Below, one piece after another: positions 8,643 through 18,018 of a stretch of 64,000 bases of DNA. The first letter of the stretch is position 1. Each line of letters begins with the position of its first letter. The translations under genes were made by a program, and so were the position numbers. The stretch covers positions 1 through 64,000 of the forward strand of contig NZ_FQZL01000012.1 in NCBI RefSeq assembly GCF_900142005.1, read 5' to 3'. The DNA is from Dethiosulfatibacter aminovorans DSM 17477. Its GTDB lineage: Bacteria; Bacillota; Clostridia; Tissierellales; Dethiosulfatibacteraceae. The notes beneath the pieces were generated by a model, which saw only the letters and a program-made list of their open reading frames with translations, was not told where the DNA came from and searched no databases.

Positions 8643-9074
8643 TCAATCACTGAAATAATCTTCAGTATCATACACTTTTATTCCATTTTTCCTCAATAAC
8701 TCTGCCGTTATACCTTCACCTTCTATAAGCTTTCCGCTAAAGGTACCGTCATAAATCTGCCTGCAGCCGCAAGAAGGACTTCTTGGCTGCAAAAGTATCG
8801 AATCCTCTTTCATGAGCTTTGCCAATTTCAGTGTTTCCTCCGCTCCCCTTATGAATTCTTCAGTAAGGTCGACACCATCTCTGTTTACAACCTTTCTTTC
8901 ATCGCCATCGACAATGATTTCACAGGGAATCCTTGGTGTCTCAAGTCCTCCAAGCTGCTCTGGGCAGACAGGAATGAGTTTTTCCTTCATTAAAAGCTCT
9001 AAAACCCTTTCATCATAATTGTTTCCTCCACTGTATTTGCAGTTGAGTCCCAGCAGGCATGCACTAACAAGCAT
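8643..9074 (-). CDS. DUF523 family protein
   Basis: 143 aa, cytosolic. Typical DUF523 opening LVSACLLGLNCKYSGG with conserved Cys, followed by PVCPEQLGGLETPR, a second conserved block with LLQPRSPSCGC, and a GxGxTAELL-like end. The clustered conserved cysteines suggest metal or Fe-S binding, but the function of the family is not known to me. It lies between mutS2 and argS on the same strand. The start codon has no close ribosome site; the best one (AAAGGA) is on the far side of a hairpin at 9085-9107. Confidence 0.85.
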   Translation of the reverse strand: MLVSACLLGLNCKYSGGNNYDERVLELLMKEKLIPVCPEQLGGLETPRIPCEIIVDGDERKVVNRDGVDLTEEFIRGAEETLKLAKLMKEDSILLQPRSPSCGCRQIYDGTFSGKLIEGEGITAELLRKNGIKVYDTEDYFSD

Positions 9075-9084
9075 ATTTTCGTCT

Positions 9085-9107
9085 GCATGCTTGTCGAATA
9101 AGCATGC
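9085..9107 (-). promoter_or_regulatory. Hairpin between ribosome site and start codon of the DUF523 gene
   Basis: Perfect 8-bp arms GCATGCTT / AAGCATGC with a 7-nt loop. On the transcript it lies between an AAAGGA site (about 9109-9114) and the ATG at 9074. If folded it would shorten the effective distance to about 13 nt. No T-run follows it on the minus strand, so it is not a terminator for mutS2. Confidence 0.5.
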
Positions 9108-9149
9108 TTTTCCTTTCTTATTTTTTCACAGCTTTCCTGCCAATTAATA

Positions 9150-11522
9150 TCAGCTTTTCAATGTCACGACAGTAACCCCTGATCCGCCTTCCCCAAATTC
9201 TCCAAGCCTGTGTTTCACAACAAGCCTGTGGGTTCTTAAAAGTTCGGCAATTCCCTTTCTCAAGACTCCCGTACCCTTACCGTGGATAATCTGGACCTCC
9301 TTAAGTCCTGACAAATAAGCATCATCCAAATATTTGTCTATCTCAAGGAAAGCTTCCTCAAGATTCATTCCCCTCAAATCAATGGATGTCTTTATGTTTT
9401 TCGACTTCAGCGAATACATCTTGTTCTTGGCCTTCTTGGTTGACTTTTCATCTTCAGATTCTGTTTTCACAAGGGTATTCACCGGTACGCTCAGCTTCAT
9501 TATGCCGGCTTGCACCGTAACCTTGCCGTCGTCAGTAGGCTCCGTAAGAACATATCCCTTTTGATTAAGGGACTTGATGTAAACATGGTCACCCTTTTTA
9601 ATGGGCTTGCCATCATCAGTAGTTTCAAGAATGTATTCAGTCTTTGACAATTCCTTTATCCTCTTGTTCAACCCTGACTTAATATCGTTGACATCTTTTC
9701 TCGATTCCTTGTCAATGATGCTGCTGTATCTTTCAATTCTTGAAATCATTTCTCCAGTATCTTTCTTTACATTTTCAATAATTTCCTTGGCTTCAGCTTT
9801 TGCTTCATCAACAATTCTTTCTTTTCTTTTCTTTATTTTTTCCTCTTCAATCTTCAGTTTTTCGCTTAAATTCTTCTGTTCCTTCTTAAGCCTTAAAATC
9901 TCTTCCTTCGTAGACTCAATCTCTTTTCTATCCTTTTCAATCTGGATAAGAGCATCTTCAAACTGCACATCATTCTTTTCTATTGAATTCCTTGCAATTT
10001 CAATGATATATTCATGAAGACCGAGTTTCTTAGATATCTCAAATGCATTTGATTTCCCTGGAACTCCTATCAGCACCTTGTATGTCGGGCTAAGTGTCTC
10101 GACATCGAACTCCACGCTTCCATTTATTACACCCTCTCTGGTAAGGGCATAAATTTTAAGCTCGCTGTAGTGTGTTGTTGCAGCAGTGACTACATTCCTT
10201 CCATGAAGCTCCTCCAATATGGAAGTGGCAAGAGCGGCTCCTTCTACCGGATCTGTACCTGCTCCCACTTCATCCAGCAACACAAGTGAATTGTCTTCAA
10301 TTTCATTGAATATTTCTACTATATTGGTCATGTGTGAAGAGAAGGTGCTCAAACTCTGCTCTATGCTCTGTTCATCTCCAATATCCGCAAAGACATTGTT
10401 GAATACTCCAATTTGAGAACCGCTCTTTGCAGGAATATGAAGGCCGAATTGTGCCATCAATGTAAACAGACCTATTGTCTTTAGACAAACTGTCTTTCCT
10501 CCTGTATTGGGTCCTGTAATTATCAGAGTCCTGAATTCCTTTCCCAGCCAGATATCTGTAGGAACGACATCATTCTTCGGTATAAGGGGGTGCCTTCCTT
10601 TCTTGATGTTTATATATCCTTCATCATTCAACACCGGTTCGTAGCAGTTGTAATGAAGCGAAAGCTTTGATTTTGCAAATATGAAGTCAAGCTCTCCCAA
10701 TAAAATCTCATTTGATTGTATTTCTTCACTTATTGCAGCAACAAGGTCTGTAAGTTCAGCAAGGATTCTTTCAATTTCCTTCTTTTCATCTATCATCAAG
10801 GTGCTGAGCTCATTGTTGAGCTCCACTATTGCCATGGGCTCTATGAACAAGGTCGCCCCTGTCGAGGACTGGTCATGTATCAAACCCTTCACCTGATGTC
10901 TGTATTCCTGTTTCACAGGTACAACATGCCTGTCGTTTCTTATGGTAACTATGGCATCCTGAAGATATTTCTTGGCTGACAAGGTTGATACTATATTGCT
11001 CAATCTGTTTCTTATGACATTGTTCTTGTTTACAATGCTCTTTCTTATGGACTTAAGTGTTGAACTTGCATTGTCAGAAATTTCTTCCTCGCTGATTATT
11101 GCATTGGTAATCGCTTCCTCCACAATTTTGTTTGGAATAAGGCCTTCGGCCATCTGGGAAAGAATTTTTATATTCCCTCCATCCTTTGTTCCCGTACTGG
11201 ACTTGATATAGTTTCTTATTACCCTTGAAGCCCTCAGCGAGTGTCCCACCTTCAAAAGCATTCCCGCCGACAGTGTTCCTCCAAGCTCCGCCCTTTTGAT
11301 ATAATCCCTTACACTTGATACACCGTTGAAAGGAGGATTTCCCTTTTCCATTATGAGGGTTATTCCCTCCGAAGTTTCCTTCTGCTTGATTCTTATTTCG
11401 TTTATATCGGAAAGAACACGGCTCTTTCTCAGGTATTCTTTTCCCAGGTCAGTTTCCGTCTTTTTTTCAAGTATTTCCAGTATCTTGTCAAACTCAAGAA
11501 CCTTGATAGTCTTTTCTTTCAT
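9150..11522 (-). CDS. mutS2: MutS2 family protein with Smr endonuclease domain
   Basis: 790 aa, full length. MutS core and lever domains precede the ATPase with Walker A GPNTGGKT (about 337-344) and DEVGAGTDP (Walker B). A long charged coiled coil (about 510-630) follows, then a KOW-like segment and the C-terminal Smr domain (about 715-790) with DLRGM and IHGKGTGVLRKG. MutS2 lacks the mismatch-recognition domain; in other bacteria it limits recombination or rescues collided ribosomes via the Smr nuclease. It starts 10 nt after the U32 gene's stop, so the two are probably one transcript. Confidence 0.96.
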   Translation of the reverse strand: MKEKTIKVLEFDKILEILEKKTETDLGKEYLRKSRVLSDINEIRIKQKETSEGITLIMEKGNPPFNGVSSVRDYIKRAELGGTLSAGMLLKVGHSLRASRVIRNYIKSSTGTKDGGNIKILSQMAEGLIPNKIVEEAITNAIISEEEISDNASSTLKSIRKSIVNKNNVIRNRLSNIVSTLSAKKYLQDAIVTIRNDRHVVPVKQEYRHQVKGLIHDQSSTGATLFIEPMAIVELNNELSTLMIDEKKEIERILAELTDLVAAISEEIQSNEILLGELDFIFAKSKLSLHYNCYEPVLNDEGYINIKKGRHPLIPKNDVVPTDIWLGKEFRTLIITGPNTGGKTVCLKTIGLFTLMAQFGLHIPAKSGSQIGVFNNVFADIGDEQSIEQSLSTFSSHMTNIVEIFNEIEDNSLVLLDEVGAGTDPVEGAALATSILEELHGRNVVTAATTHYSELKIYALTREGVINGSVEFDVETLSPTYKVLIGVPGKSNAFEISKKLGLHEYIIEIARNSIEKNDVQFEDALIQIEKDRKEIESTKEEILRLKKEQKNLSEKLKIEEEKIKKRKERIVDEAKAEAKEIIENVKKDTGEMISRIERYSSIIDKESRKDVNDIKSGLNKRIKELSKTEYILETTDDGKPIKKGDHVYIKSLNQKGYVLTEPTDDGKVTVQAGIMKLSVPVNTLVKTESEDEKSTKKAKNKMYSLKSKNIKTSIDLRGMNLEEAFLEIDKYLDDAYLSGLKEVQIIHGKGTGVLRKGIAELLRTHRLVVKHRLGEFGEGGSGVTVVTLKS

Positions 11523-11532
11523 ATTACCTCAC

Positions 11533-13899
11533 TCATAATATTTCCTTATAGTAATAGCCTCTGGTTATTTCCCCTTTGTCTATTTCCTCAATACCGTATT
11601 TAACACTTTCAATAACCTTGTTTATGTCTATGGACCCATCGTAATCGATTCTTCCATAGTCAGACCCGGTTTTCTTCACTTCGTACATCCTGTCGGCCAT
11701 ATAAAGATGGACAGGGTTGTAGATTGTAGTTATTCCTCTATTTCTTGACATGGATATCAAATAGCCCTTTCTGTCTTTCAACACATATCTGTCATACATG
11801 TCACAACTACTGCACTTCGATGTATCCCTGCAGTTTTTCATATGCGCAAGGGGGCAATTCCTTATAGTCATCAGGGGCAGGTTGGAGTACACTATGCATT
11901 CCGTCTTCATGACTGTTCCTTTATTTATTTCATCAATATCTTCAAGGCTTGCTTCCACGGAATGTGTAAAGCACTTCACGCCTTCAGCCTTAAGAAAATC
12001 AGCGGAGTACTGATTCATGATATTCATCTCGAAGTCACAGTAGATATTCTTTTCCCCAAGGCTCTTTGCAAATGCAAGTCCGTCAATATTATCAACCTGT
12101 ATTCCTATTATTGAATCATTGAACTTTTTATAGGTTCTTTCCGCCTCTGCATAGTCATAAGTTTTCGATACATTTCTAAAGGACAGAACTATTTCCGCAT
12201 CATCATTCTTTTCACTGATGCAATCAACCATTTCTTCAGAGATAAAATAATATGGTATGTATACAAGATCTATTTCATTGAATTTAATGCTTTCATAATC
12301 TCTGTCGCTGTTCATGTTAAGGGAATATCTCATATCATTGTCTCTTTCAAAAGCTTCCCTTTCTCCAATTTCCAGGGAAACTTCCTTTTTGTCATGTTCA
12401 AGTATTTTTTCTTCAAGCGATTCTATTGCTTTCCTTCTCATGCTGTTCAACACACTTTTACTCACAAATACATTGCCTACCAGGTCAATGTTTGCATCCT
12501 TTACAGCAAATACAGTTCCTCCAGTTTTTGAAAGCTGATTGATTACATATTCAACTTCGGCAGGAGCATTCTTGGCGCCTTCCACTACATCATCACTGTA
12601 TACTTCCGTTTTATGTTCACCGGAAACAGCCCTAAGGAAAATCCTTTCCCCTTCCCTTATCCTCACATCAAAATCAAGCGGCCTCAAATGATATATGTCG
12701 TCATTCTTGATTCTAATGCTTACTTCGTCTGAAAGCTTTTTGTTGAAAGTTTTGTAAATTACATCTCCTATTTCCATCTTCTGCTTGGCTTTGATATAAA
12801 CAAGTTCTCCGGCATTTGCCTCCTTGATGCTTTTTCCTTTCTGTACAAGACGCTCTATGATAAAACCCTTGTTCCTTTCATTTCTGCCATATGTTATTCC
12901 ATCTCCAACGGAAACATCATCAACCAGCTGCACTCCTGCGCTGTTTCCATTAATATTCTTGACGGTTCCCAACAATGATCCTGTATTCTTAGGCGAATCA
13001 TAAGCCATAAGATCCTTTCCAAAGTCTCCGAAAAGAAGCCCCTTTGTGAATCCCCTGCTGAAAACCTGTTCCACCTGTTTCTTCACATTTTCGTCATATA
13101 TGCCATCCAGAAGTTGTCTATAGTAAGTCACTATCCTGTCTACATATTCAGGTTTTCTCATTCTTCCTTCTATTTTAAATGTATCTATCCCAATATCAGC
13201 AAGCTTTTGGATCTTTGATCCAATATTGAACTCCTTAAGACTCAATGGATAAACAGGTCTGTCATTTGCTTTCAGTCCCGTTTCCTTGTCAATTATATCA
13301 AAAGACAGCCTGCAGGTCTGGGCACATCTTCCTCTGTTTCCACTTCTTCCGCCAAAATAGGCACTGATATAACACTGTCCCGAATAAGAACAGCAAAGAG
13401 CTCCGTGAATAAACACCTCCAGTGATTTATCAGACTTTTCCCTAATAAGCTTAAGCCTTTCAAAAGGTGTTTCCCTGGCTAGTATGTTCTTCTTTATATG
13501 ATACTTGTCAAGCAGCTCAATTCCGAAGTAGTCGCATATTGTCATCTGTGTACTTCCATGGATATTCAGTCCCGGTATGTGCTTATCTATGAGCATCATC
13601 AGTCCCCAGTCCTGTACGATGACAGCATCCACATTTATTGAATTCAAATAATTCGCATATTCGAGGGCTTCCATGATTTCTTTTTCCTTGACAAGGGTAT
13701 TTAGGGTGACGTAAACCTTAACCCCTGCAAGGTGGGCATATTTTATCAAGTCCTCCAAATCATTATCTGTGAAATTGTCCGCGAAATTTCTCGCATTAAA
13801 TACTTTGCCTCCCAAATATACAGCGTCAGCCCCAGCCTTAACAGCGGCATAAAAAGACTCACTGTTACCTGCCGGCGCCAGCAATTCATGTTTTTTCAT
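11533..13899 (-). CDS. U32 peptidase family protein with DUF3656 (RlhA-like)
   Basis: 788 aa from the ATG at 13899, which has GGAG six bases upstream; the ATG four codons earlier lacks a site. It starts with LLAPAGNSESFYAAVKAGADAVYLGG, a TIM-barrel-like opening typical of U32 proteins, and has the signature CSYSGQCYIS...GNRGRCAQTCR (about 170-200), whose cysteines hold an Fe-S cluster. Residues about 380-500 fit the DUF3656 insertion. E. coli RlhA of this architecture makes 5-hydroxycytidine in 23S rRNA using prephenate; other U32 members (TrhP) hydroxylate tRNA. The rRNA role is the best inference, not proven. The second half holds another barrel-like copy with a Cys-rich end (CRDTSKCSSC). 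Confidence 0.88.
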   Translation of the reverse strand: MKKHELLAPAGNSESFYAAVKAGADAVYLGGKVFNARNFADNFTDNDLEDLIKYAHLAGVKVYVTLNTLVKEKEIMEALEYANYLNSINVDAVIVQDWGLMMLIDKHIPGLNIHGSTQMTICDYFGIELLDKYHIKKNILARETPFERLKLIREKSDKSLEVFIHGALCCSYSGQCYISAYFGGRSGNRGRCAQTCRLSFDIIDKETGLKANDRPVYPLSLKEFNIGSKIQKLADIGIDTFKIEGRMRKPEYVDRIVTYYRQLLDGIYDENVKKQVEQVFSRGFTKGLLFGDFGKDLMAYDSPKNTGSLLGTVKNINGNSAGVQLVDDVSVGDGITYGRNERNKGFIIERLVQKGKSIKEANAGELVYIKAKQKMEIGDVIYKTFNKKLSDEVSIRIKNDDIYHLRPLDFDVRIREGERIFLRAVSGEHKTEVYSDDVVEGAKNAPAEVEYVINQLSKTGGTVFAVKDANIDLVGNVFVSKSVLNSMRRKAIESLEEKILEHDKKEVSLEIGEREAFERDNDMRYSLNMNSDRDYESIKFNEIDLVYIPYYFISEEMVDCISEKNDDAEIVLSFRNVSKTYDYAEAERTYKKFNDSIIGIQVDNIDGLAFAKSLGEKNIYCDFEMNIMNQYSADFLKAEGVKCFTHSVEASLEDIDEINKGTVMKTECIVYSNLPLMTIRNCPLAHMKNCRDTSKCSSCDMYDRYVLKDRKGYLISMSRNRGITTIYNPVHLYMADRMYEVKKTGSDYGRIDYDGSIDINKVIESVKYGIEEIDKGEITRGYYYKEIL

Positions 13900-13943
13900 T
13901 CTATTCTCCATTCAAATCGGACATCTTGTCCGAAATACTAAAT

Positions 13944-13978
13944 TAATTAAAATTCTCAGGACATCAAGCCCTGAGAAT
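13944..13978 (-). terminator. Terminator after the ZapA-like gene
   Basis: Minus strand stem ATTCTCAGG / CCTGAGAAT (13970-13978 with 13952-13960), 9-nt loop, followed by TTTTAATT. The tail is short, so some read-through into the U32 gene is possible. Confidence 0.65.
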
Positions 13979-13989
13979 GTTCAAGCGGT

Positions 13990-14664
13990 TTATTCTTCTT
14001 TTATATCAAGGGAATCCAAAAGTTTGGATACGTCCGGAACGTATCTTCCGGATTCATTCTGGCTAAGCAAGGAGTCAGCAATATCCTTTCTTTCAGATGA
14101 TTCAACTTCCTCAAGTATCAGAGGCATCTGAATCTCTCTGGTCTCTTCAGACTCTTCTCTTATCATAAACAAATCTTCAGACAATTTCTTGAACTTGTCA
14201 TCCAACTCCTTGTTCATTTCATTCATGAAGGCCAGCTCCTCATCTTTTTCCTTCAGCATATTTTCATATTCAGTCAATTTGTTTGCCAATATATCGAATT
14301 CACTGTTTTTCTGGATAAGTTCCTGCAGCAACTTGTCCTTTTCCTCAGTGGATCTTTCAAGATCTATTACAAGGTTACTTTTCTCTTCCTTCAATTTTTT
14401 GATTTCCACCGGATTAATTGCAGATTTTTCAATCTGCTTTGCTTTTTCAAGCTGATCCAGAATCTTGAAATACTTGTCAGAAATAATAAACGTGGTGAAT
14501 GCCAAGGAAGAAAAACTGTCAAATTTCTTGTCAGTAGACTTGAATTGTTGGATTTTAGAATTAATCATTTCTTCAATCTTTTTAATGTATTCCTGGTTTT
14601 CATTTGTCTGTACCTTGTACTTCTTTCCTGCTATTTTAATTTCAACACTATTGTACCCCTGCAT
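13990..14664 (-). CDS. zapA: ZapA-like cell division protein with long coiled coil
   Basis: 224 aa. Residues 1-85 match ZapA: VEIKIAGKKYKVQTNEN, then the helix EEMINSKIQQF and LAFTTFIISDKYFKI. ZapA binds FtsZ and bundles filaments at the division site. Classical ZapA proteins are about 85-110 aa; here the C-terminus continues with some 110 residues of highly charged coiled coil (about 85-190) and an acidic tail (LLDSLDIKEE). GGAG sits seven bases before the ATG. It is followed by mutS2 and the U32 gene, an arrangement also familiar from other clostridia. Assignment of the N-terminal domain is firm; the role of the extension is unknown. Confidence 0.82.
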   Translation of the reverse strand: MQGYNSVEIKIAGKKYKVQTNENQEYIKKIEEMINSKIQQFKSTDKKFDSFSSLAFTTFIISDKYFKILDQLEKAKQIEKSAINPVEIKKLKEEKSNLVIDLERSTEEKDKLLQELIQKNSEFDILANKLTEYENMLKEKDEELAFMNEMNKELDDKFKKLSEDLFMIREESEETREIQMPLILEEVESSERKDIADSLLSQNESGRYVPDVSKLLDSLDIKEE

Positions 14665-14785
14665 AGCATCTCCTCGTTAATTTATTTATAATATATTTTG
14701 TATTTATTTTCTCATAATTGGCTTTAAAGGTCAAACAGAAAGTGTAAAAATCAGTTAATTTTTGCAAATATACACCATATTTTTA

Positions 14786-14814
14786 TTGAAGCCTCCATTG
14801 ATATGATGTATAAT
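14786..14814 (+). promoter_or_regulatory. Sigma-A promoter of ychF
   Basis: -35 TTGAAG (14786-14791), 17-nt spacer, -10 TATAAT (14809-14814), about 30 nt before a GAAAGGA ribosome site. Confidence 0.75.
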
Positions 14815-14850
14815 ATTTTGAATATTTTTTAAGAAAGGACGTTATAAATA

Positions 14851-15942
14851 ATGAAAATGGGAATTGTGGGTCTTCCAAATGTTGGAAAGAGTACCTTGTT
14901 TAATGCAATAACATCAGCAGGAGCCGAATCGGCAAATTATCCATTCTGCACAATAGAACCTAACATAGGCGTGGTTTCAGTTCCTGATGAAAGACTTGAT
15001 TTTCTTGCACAAGTCAATGGCTCAAAAAAAATAATACACACGGCAATAGAATTTTACGATATAGCGGGACTTGTAAAAGGTGCAAGCAAGGGCGAAGGTC
15101 TTGGAAATAAATTCCTTTCCCATATCAGGGAAGTTGCGGCAATAGTACATGTTGTAAGGTGTTTTGAAGACGACAACATCACTCATGTAGAAGGAAATAT
15201 AGACCCCATACGGGATATTGAGATAATAGACCTTGAGCTTATTCTGTCGGACCTTGAAATGCTTTTGAGAAGAAAAGAAAGGCTTACAAAGAGCCTTAAG
15301 GGCGACAAATCTCTTGCAGGCGAGCTTGCCCTTGTAACAAGAATTATCGAAAATCTTGAAAACGAACAACCTGTCAGAAAAATGGAATTCACAGAGGAAG
15401 AAGAAAAAATGGTGAGGCTTTTAAGCCTGATAACATACAAGCCAGTACTGTATGCAGCAAACATAGACGAAGACCATCTGGATACTATGGAAACCAATCC
15501 TCATGTTCTGAAGCTGAGAGAGTATGCAGCTGCTGAAAATTCCGAAGTAATAACTCTATGCGGAAAAATCGAAGCGGAAATATCCGAGCTTGATGAAGAT
15601 GAAAAACAAGAATTCCTTCTTGATATGGGACTTCAGGAATCCGGACTTGACAAGCTTATTAGAGCCAGTTACAAGCTACTTGGATTGATTTCATTCCTCA
15701 CATCCGGACCGCAGGAAACCAGGGCATGGACTATCAAAAAAGGAACAAAGGCACCTCAAGCTGCGGGAAAAATCCACTCCGACATAGAAAGGGGATTTAT
15801 ACGTGCTGAAGTCGTAGGTTTTAAAGACCTTAAGGAAATAGGTACAATGCAGGGTGTCAAGGAAAAAGGCATGCTTAGACTTGAAGGCAAGGAATACACG
15901 GTAATAGACGGTGATGTTATACTTTTCAGATTCAATGTTTAA
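14851..15942 (+). CDS. ychF: Obg-family ATPase YchF (OLA1 type)
   Basis: 363 aa, standard length. P-loop GLPNVGKS at 7-14; typical YchF context [21 protein letters not shown]...GNKFLSH as G3 region; an NIDED motif in place of the NKxD of GTPases, which in this family gives ATP preference; C-terminal TGS domain (about 280-363, ending [11 protein letters not shown]). YchF binds the ribosome and is linked to oxidative stress and translation control; it is universal. Divergent from zapA, with its own promoter and a perfect terminator palindrome after it. Confidence 0.97.
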   Translation: MKMGIVGLPNVGKSTLFNAITSAGAESANYPFCTIEPNIGVVSVPDERLDFLAQVNGSKKIIHTAIEFYDIAGLVKGASKGEGLGNKFLSHIREVAAIVHVVRCFEDDNITHVEGNIDPIRDIEIIDLELILSDLEMLLRRKERLTKSLKGDKSLAGELALVTRIIENLENEQPVRKMEFTEEEEKMVRLLSLITYKPVLYAANIDEDHLDTMETNPHVLKLREYAAAENSEVITLCGKIEAEISELDEDEKQEFLLDMGLQESGLDKLIRASYKLLGLISFLTSGPQETRAWTIKKGTKAPQAAGKIHSDIERGFIRAEVVGFKDLKEIGTMQGVKEKGMLRLEGKEYTVIDGDVILFRFNV

Positions 15943-15985
15943 AAATAATTGAATACATGATAAACTAAATATTGAAACATAATTT

Positions 15986-16010
15986 ATCCACCATTAATGG
16001 TGGATTTTTT
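15986..16010 (+). terminator. Terminator after ychF
   Basis: A 20-bp perfect palindrome (ATCCACCATT / AATGGTGGAT, effective loop about 4 nt) followed by six T. It lies 27 nt before the sigma-54 activator gene, for which no separate promoter is evident. Confidence 0.9.
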
Positions 16011-16036
16011 ATAGCTTAGGAAAGGCGGTATAAACT

Positions 16037-17818
16037 ATGAAATACAATTTGAGCGCCATTCAAAAAACCCTTGAAGACATAACAAAAACCATAAAAAGCG
16101 TTATTAATGTTGAAGTGACAATTGCCGACAGCAATCTGACAAGAATCACTGCTTCAGGCAGCAACCTGACCAAGGTCGGAGAACGGATCTCAAAGACCTG
16201 CGTCTTCTCTAAAGCACTTGAGTCAAAGGAAAGCTTCATTATAGAAAACCCTCGCGTCAATATCCGGTGCATAGATTGCGACAAGAAAAACGAATGCATA
16301 GAAGCTGCCCAGGTATGTTGCCCCATAATAGTTCAGGGACAGGCTGCAGGAGTAATAGGCCTGATAGCATTCGATGCGGATCAAAAGAAAAGGATTGTTG
16401 AAAATGAAATAAACCTCCTTGACTTTCTAAAAAACATGTCAAAACTCATAGCAGCCAAATTAATTGAACACGAAAGCACTCAGAGGATTAAAAGACTGGC
16501 GAACGAACTTGATACCACTATGGACCTTTTGGATATCGGTGTTATATATACTGATGAAAAAGGTAGGATAGAAAGAAGCAACAAGACAGCACAGGAATAT
16601 TTCAGCAAGAATCAACTGGCAAAAGGGAAGACTATAGAAAATATCCTTTCTCTGTCTCCCATTGGAATAGTGGACACAGTAAAGAACAAGAGCTTCAATT
16701 ACTCTGAAAAGGAAAGAAAGTTCCATGGATTCTATTCCGTACATCCAATAATATACGACAATGAAACCAAAGGATATGTATTCACAATCACAGAACTGGA
16801 AGAGCTCATTAGTGTTTTAAGCAATATTGCAGGAAAGTCAAGGGAAATAACTTTTGACAATATTATCAGCGAAAACAAAGAAATGATAAGCATAATAAAC
16901 CATGCAAAGCAGTTTGCCAGAGGAAACTCCTCTATTCTGATCCAGGGGGAAAGCGGCACGGGAAAAGAGCTCTTTGCAAGAGCACTCCACAACGAAAGTC
17001 CGAGAAAGGATTATCCCTTCATAGCTGTAAACTGTTCCGCCCTTCCTGAAAACCTTATTGAAAGTGAACTTTTCGGATATGAAGAAGGATCATTCACAGG
17101 AGCAAAGAAAGGAGGAAATCCGGGCAAGTTCGAACTTGCCGGAGAAGGCACAATATTTCTTGACGAAATAGGAGATATGCCCCTCCACCTTCAATCCAAG
17201 CTTTTGAGAGTGCTTCAGGAAAAAACATTCACTCGAGTAGGAGGCAACAAATCCATTTCCATGGATGCAAGGGTTATATCGGCTACCAACAAGAATCTTG
17301 AGACAATGGTTGCGGAAAGTGAATTCAGGGAAGACCTGTATTTCAGGCTGAATGTCATACCCATTCATATACCCTCTCTTAGACAGAGAAAAGACGATAT
17401 AATGATATTGTCCAATGTATTCCTGAGAAAGTTCAGTAATCAATTCAACAAGGAAGTGAAATATTTTGAAGATGAACTCGTGGATTTTCTTACAAACTAC
17501 AGCTGGCCCGGAAATATAAGAGAGCTTGAGAATACTGTTGAATATCTAGTCAATATTTCAGAAGAGGACTTTTGTAAAAAATCCAGTCTTCCAAATCGAC
17601 TGAAAAAACATTTTTACGATGTAGAAAGTGCAGAAGCTGAAACTACACCTGAAAAAGAATCCATAAATGTAATGACAATAGAAGAAGTTGAAAAGAATGA
17701 AATAAAAAAAGCGCTAAAGCTTTATGGCAGAAACAGTTCAGGAATAGACAATGCTGCCGAGGCATTGAATATTGGAAGAGCAACCCTCTATAGAAAAATA
17801 AAGAAATACGGCTTATAA
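16037..17818 (+). CDS. Sigma-54-dependent activator (GAF-PAS-AAA+-Fis HTH), probably controls the cysteine desulfidase gene
   Basis: 593 aa. About 1-150: GAF-like sensor with a cysteine cluster (C55, C78, C81, C87, C94, C95; core [18 protein letters not shown]). About 160-265: PAS domain. About 275-510: AAA+ domain with Walker A GESGTGKE near 304, ESELFGYE and GSFTGA (the sigma-54 contact loop; usual form GAFTGA), Walker B IFLDEIGD and RLNVIP. The end is a Fis-type helix-turn-helix ([20 protein letters not shown]). The next gene is a cysteine desulfidase with a -24/-12 promoter and upstream repeats, so this is the likely regulator, as in the C. difficile CdsR/CdsB pair. The cysteine cluster could sense thiols or hold a metal or Fe-S centre; that is inference. 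Confidence 0.9.
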   Translation: MKYNLSAIQKTLEDITKTIKSVINVEVTIADSNLTRITASGSNLTKVGERISKTCVFSKALESKESFIIENPRVNIRCIDCDKKNECIEAAQVCCPIIVQGQAAGVIGLIAFDADQKKRIVENEINLLDFLKNMSKLIAAKLIEHESTQRIKRLANELDTTMDLLDIGVIYTDEKGRIERSNKTAQEYFSKNQLAKGKTIENILSLSPIGIVDTVKNKSFNYSEKERKFHGFYSVHPIIYDNETKGYVFTITELEELISVLSNIAGKSREITFDNIISENKEMISIINHAKQFARGNSSILIQGESGTGKELFARALHNESPRKDYPFIAVNCSALPENLIESELFGYEEGSFTGAKKGGNPGKFELAGEGTIFLDEIGDMPLHLQSKLLRVLQEKTFTRVGGNKSISMDARVISATNKNLETMVAESEFREDLYFRLNVIPIHIPSLRQRKDDIMILSNVFLRKFSNQFNKEVKYFEDELVDFLTNYSWPGNIRELENTVEYLVNISEEDFCKKSSLPNRLKKHFYDVESAEAETTPEKESINVMTIEEVEKNEIKKALKLYGRNSSGIDNAAEALNIGRATLYRKIKKYGL

Positions 17819-17827
17819 AAATTCTTG

Positions 17828-17891
17828 TATCATTTTGATATTTTATATCATTTTGATACGAGAATTTTATCATTTTTGTATCGTTTTGAGA
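17828..17891 (+). promoter_or_regulatory. Upstream activator sites for the cysteine desulfidase promoter
   Basis: Two identical 13-mers TATCATTTTGATA (17828-17840 and 17846-17858), each an inverted repeat TATCA-N3-TGATA, plus two degenerate copies at 17868-17880 and 17879-17891 (11 of 13 matches each). They lie 70-130 bp before the -24/-12 promoter, the usual distance for enhancer-binding proteins. Confidence 0.75.
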
Positions 17892-17952
17892 TTTATTATT
17901 GCTAAAAAATCTTTAAACCTTTAATTTCCAACATTTCTCCCTCTTTGAATTC

Positions 17953-17969
17953 TTGGCATGATACTTGCT
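17953..17969 (+). promoter_or_regulatory. Sigma-54 (-24/-12) promoter
   Basis: TTGGCATGATACTTGCT: the invariant GG and GC dinucleotides are 10 nt apart, matching the RpoN consensus TGGCAC-N5-TTGC closely. Located 50 nt before the desulfidase start codon. Confidence 0.93.
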
Positions 17970-18018
17970 TTATATATTGACATAAGAAAATCATCCAATT
18001 AATTAAGGAGAGAATAAT

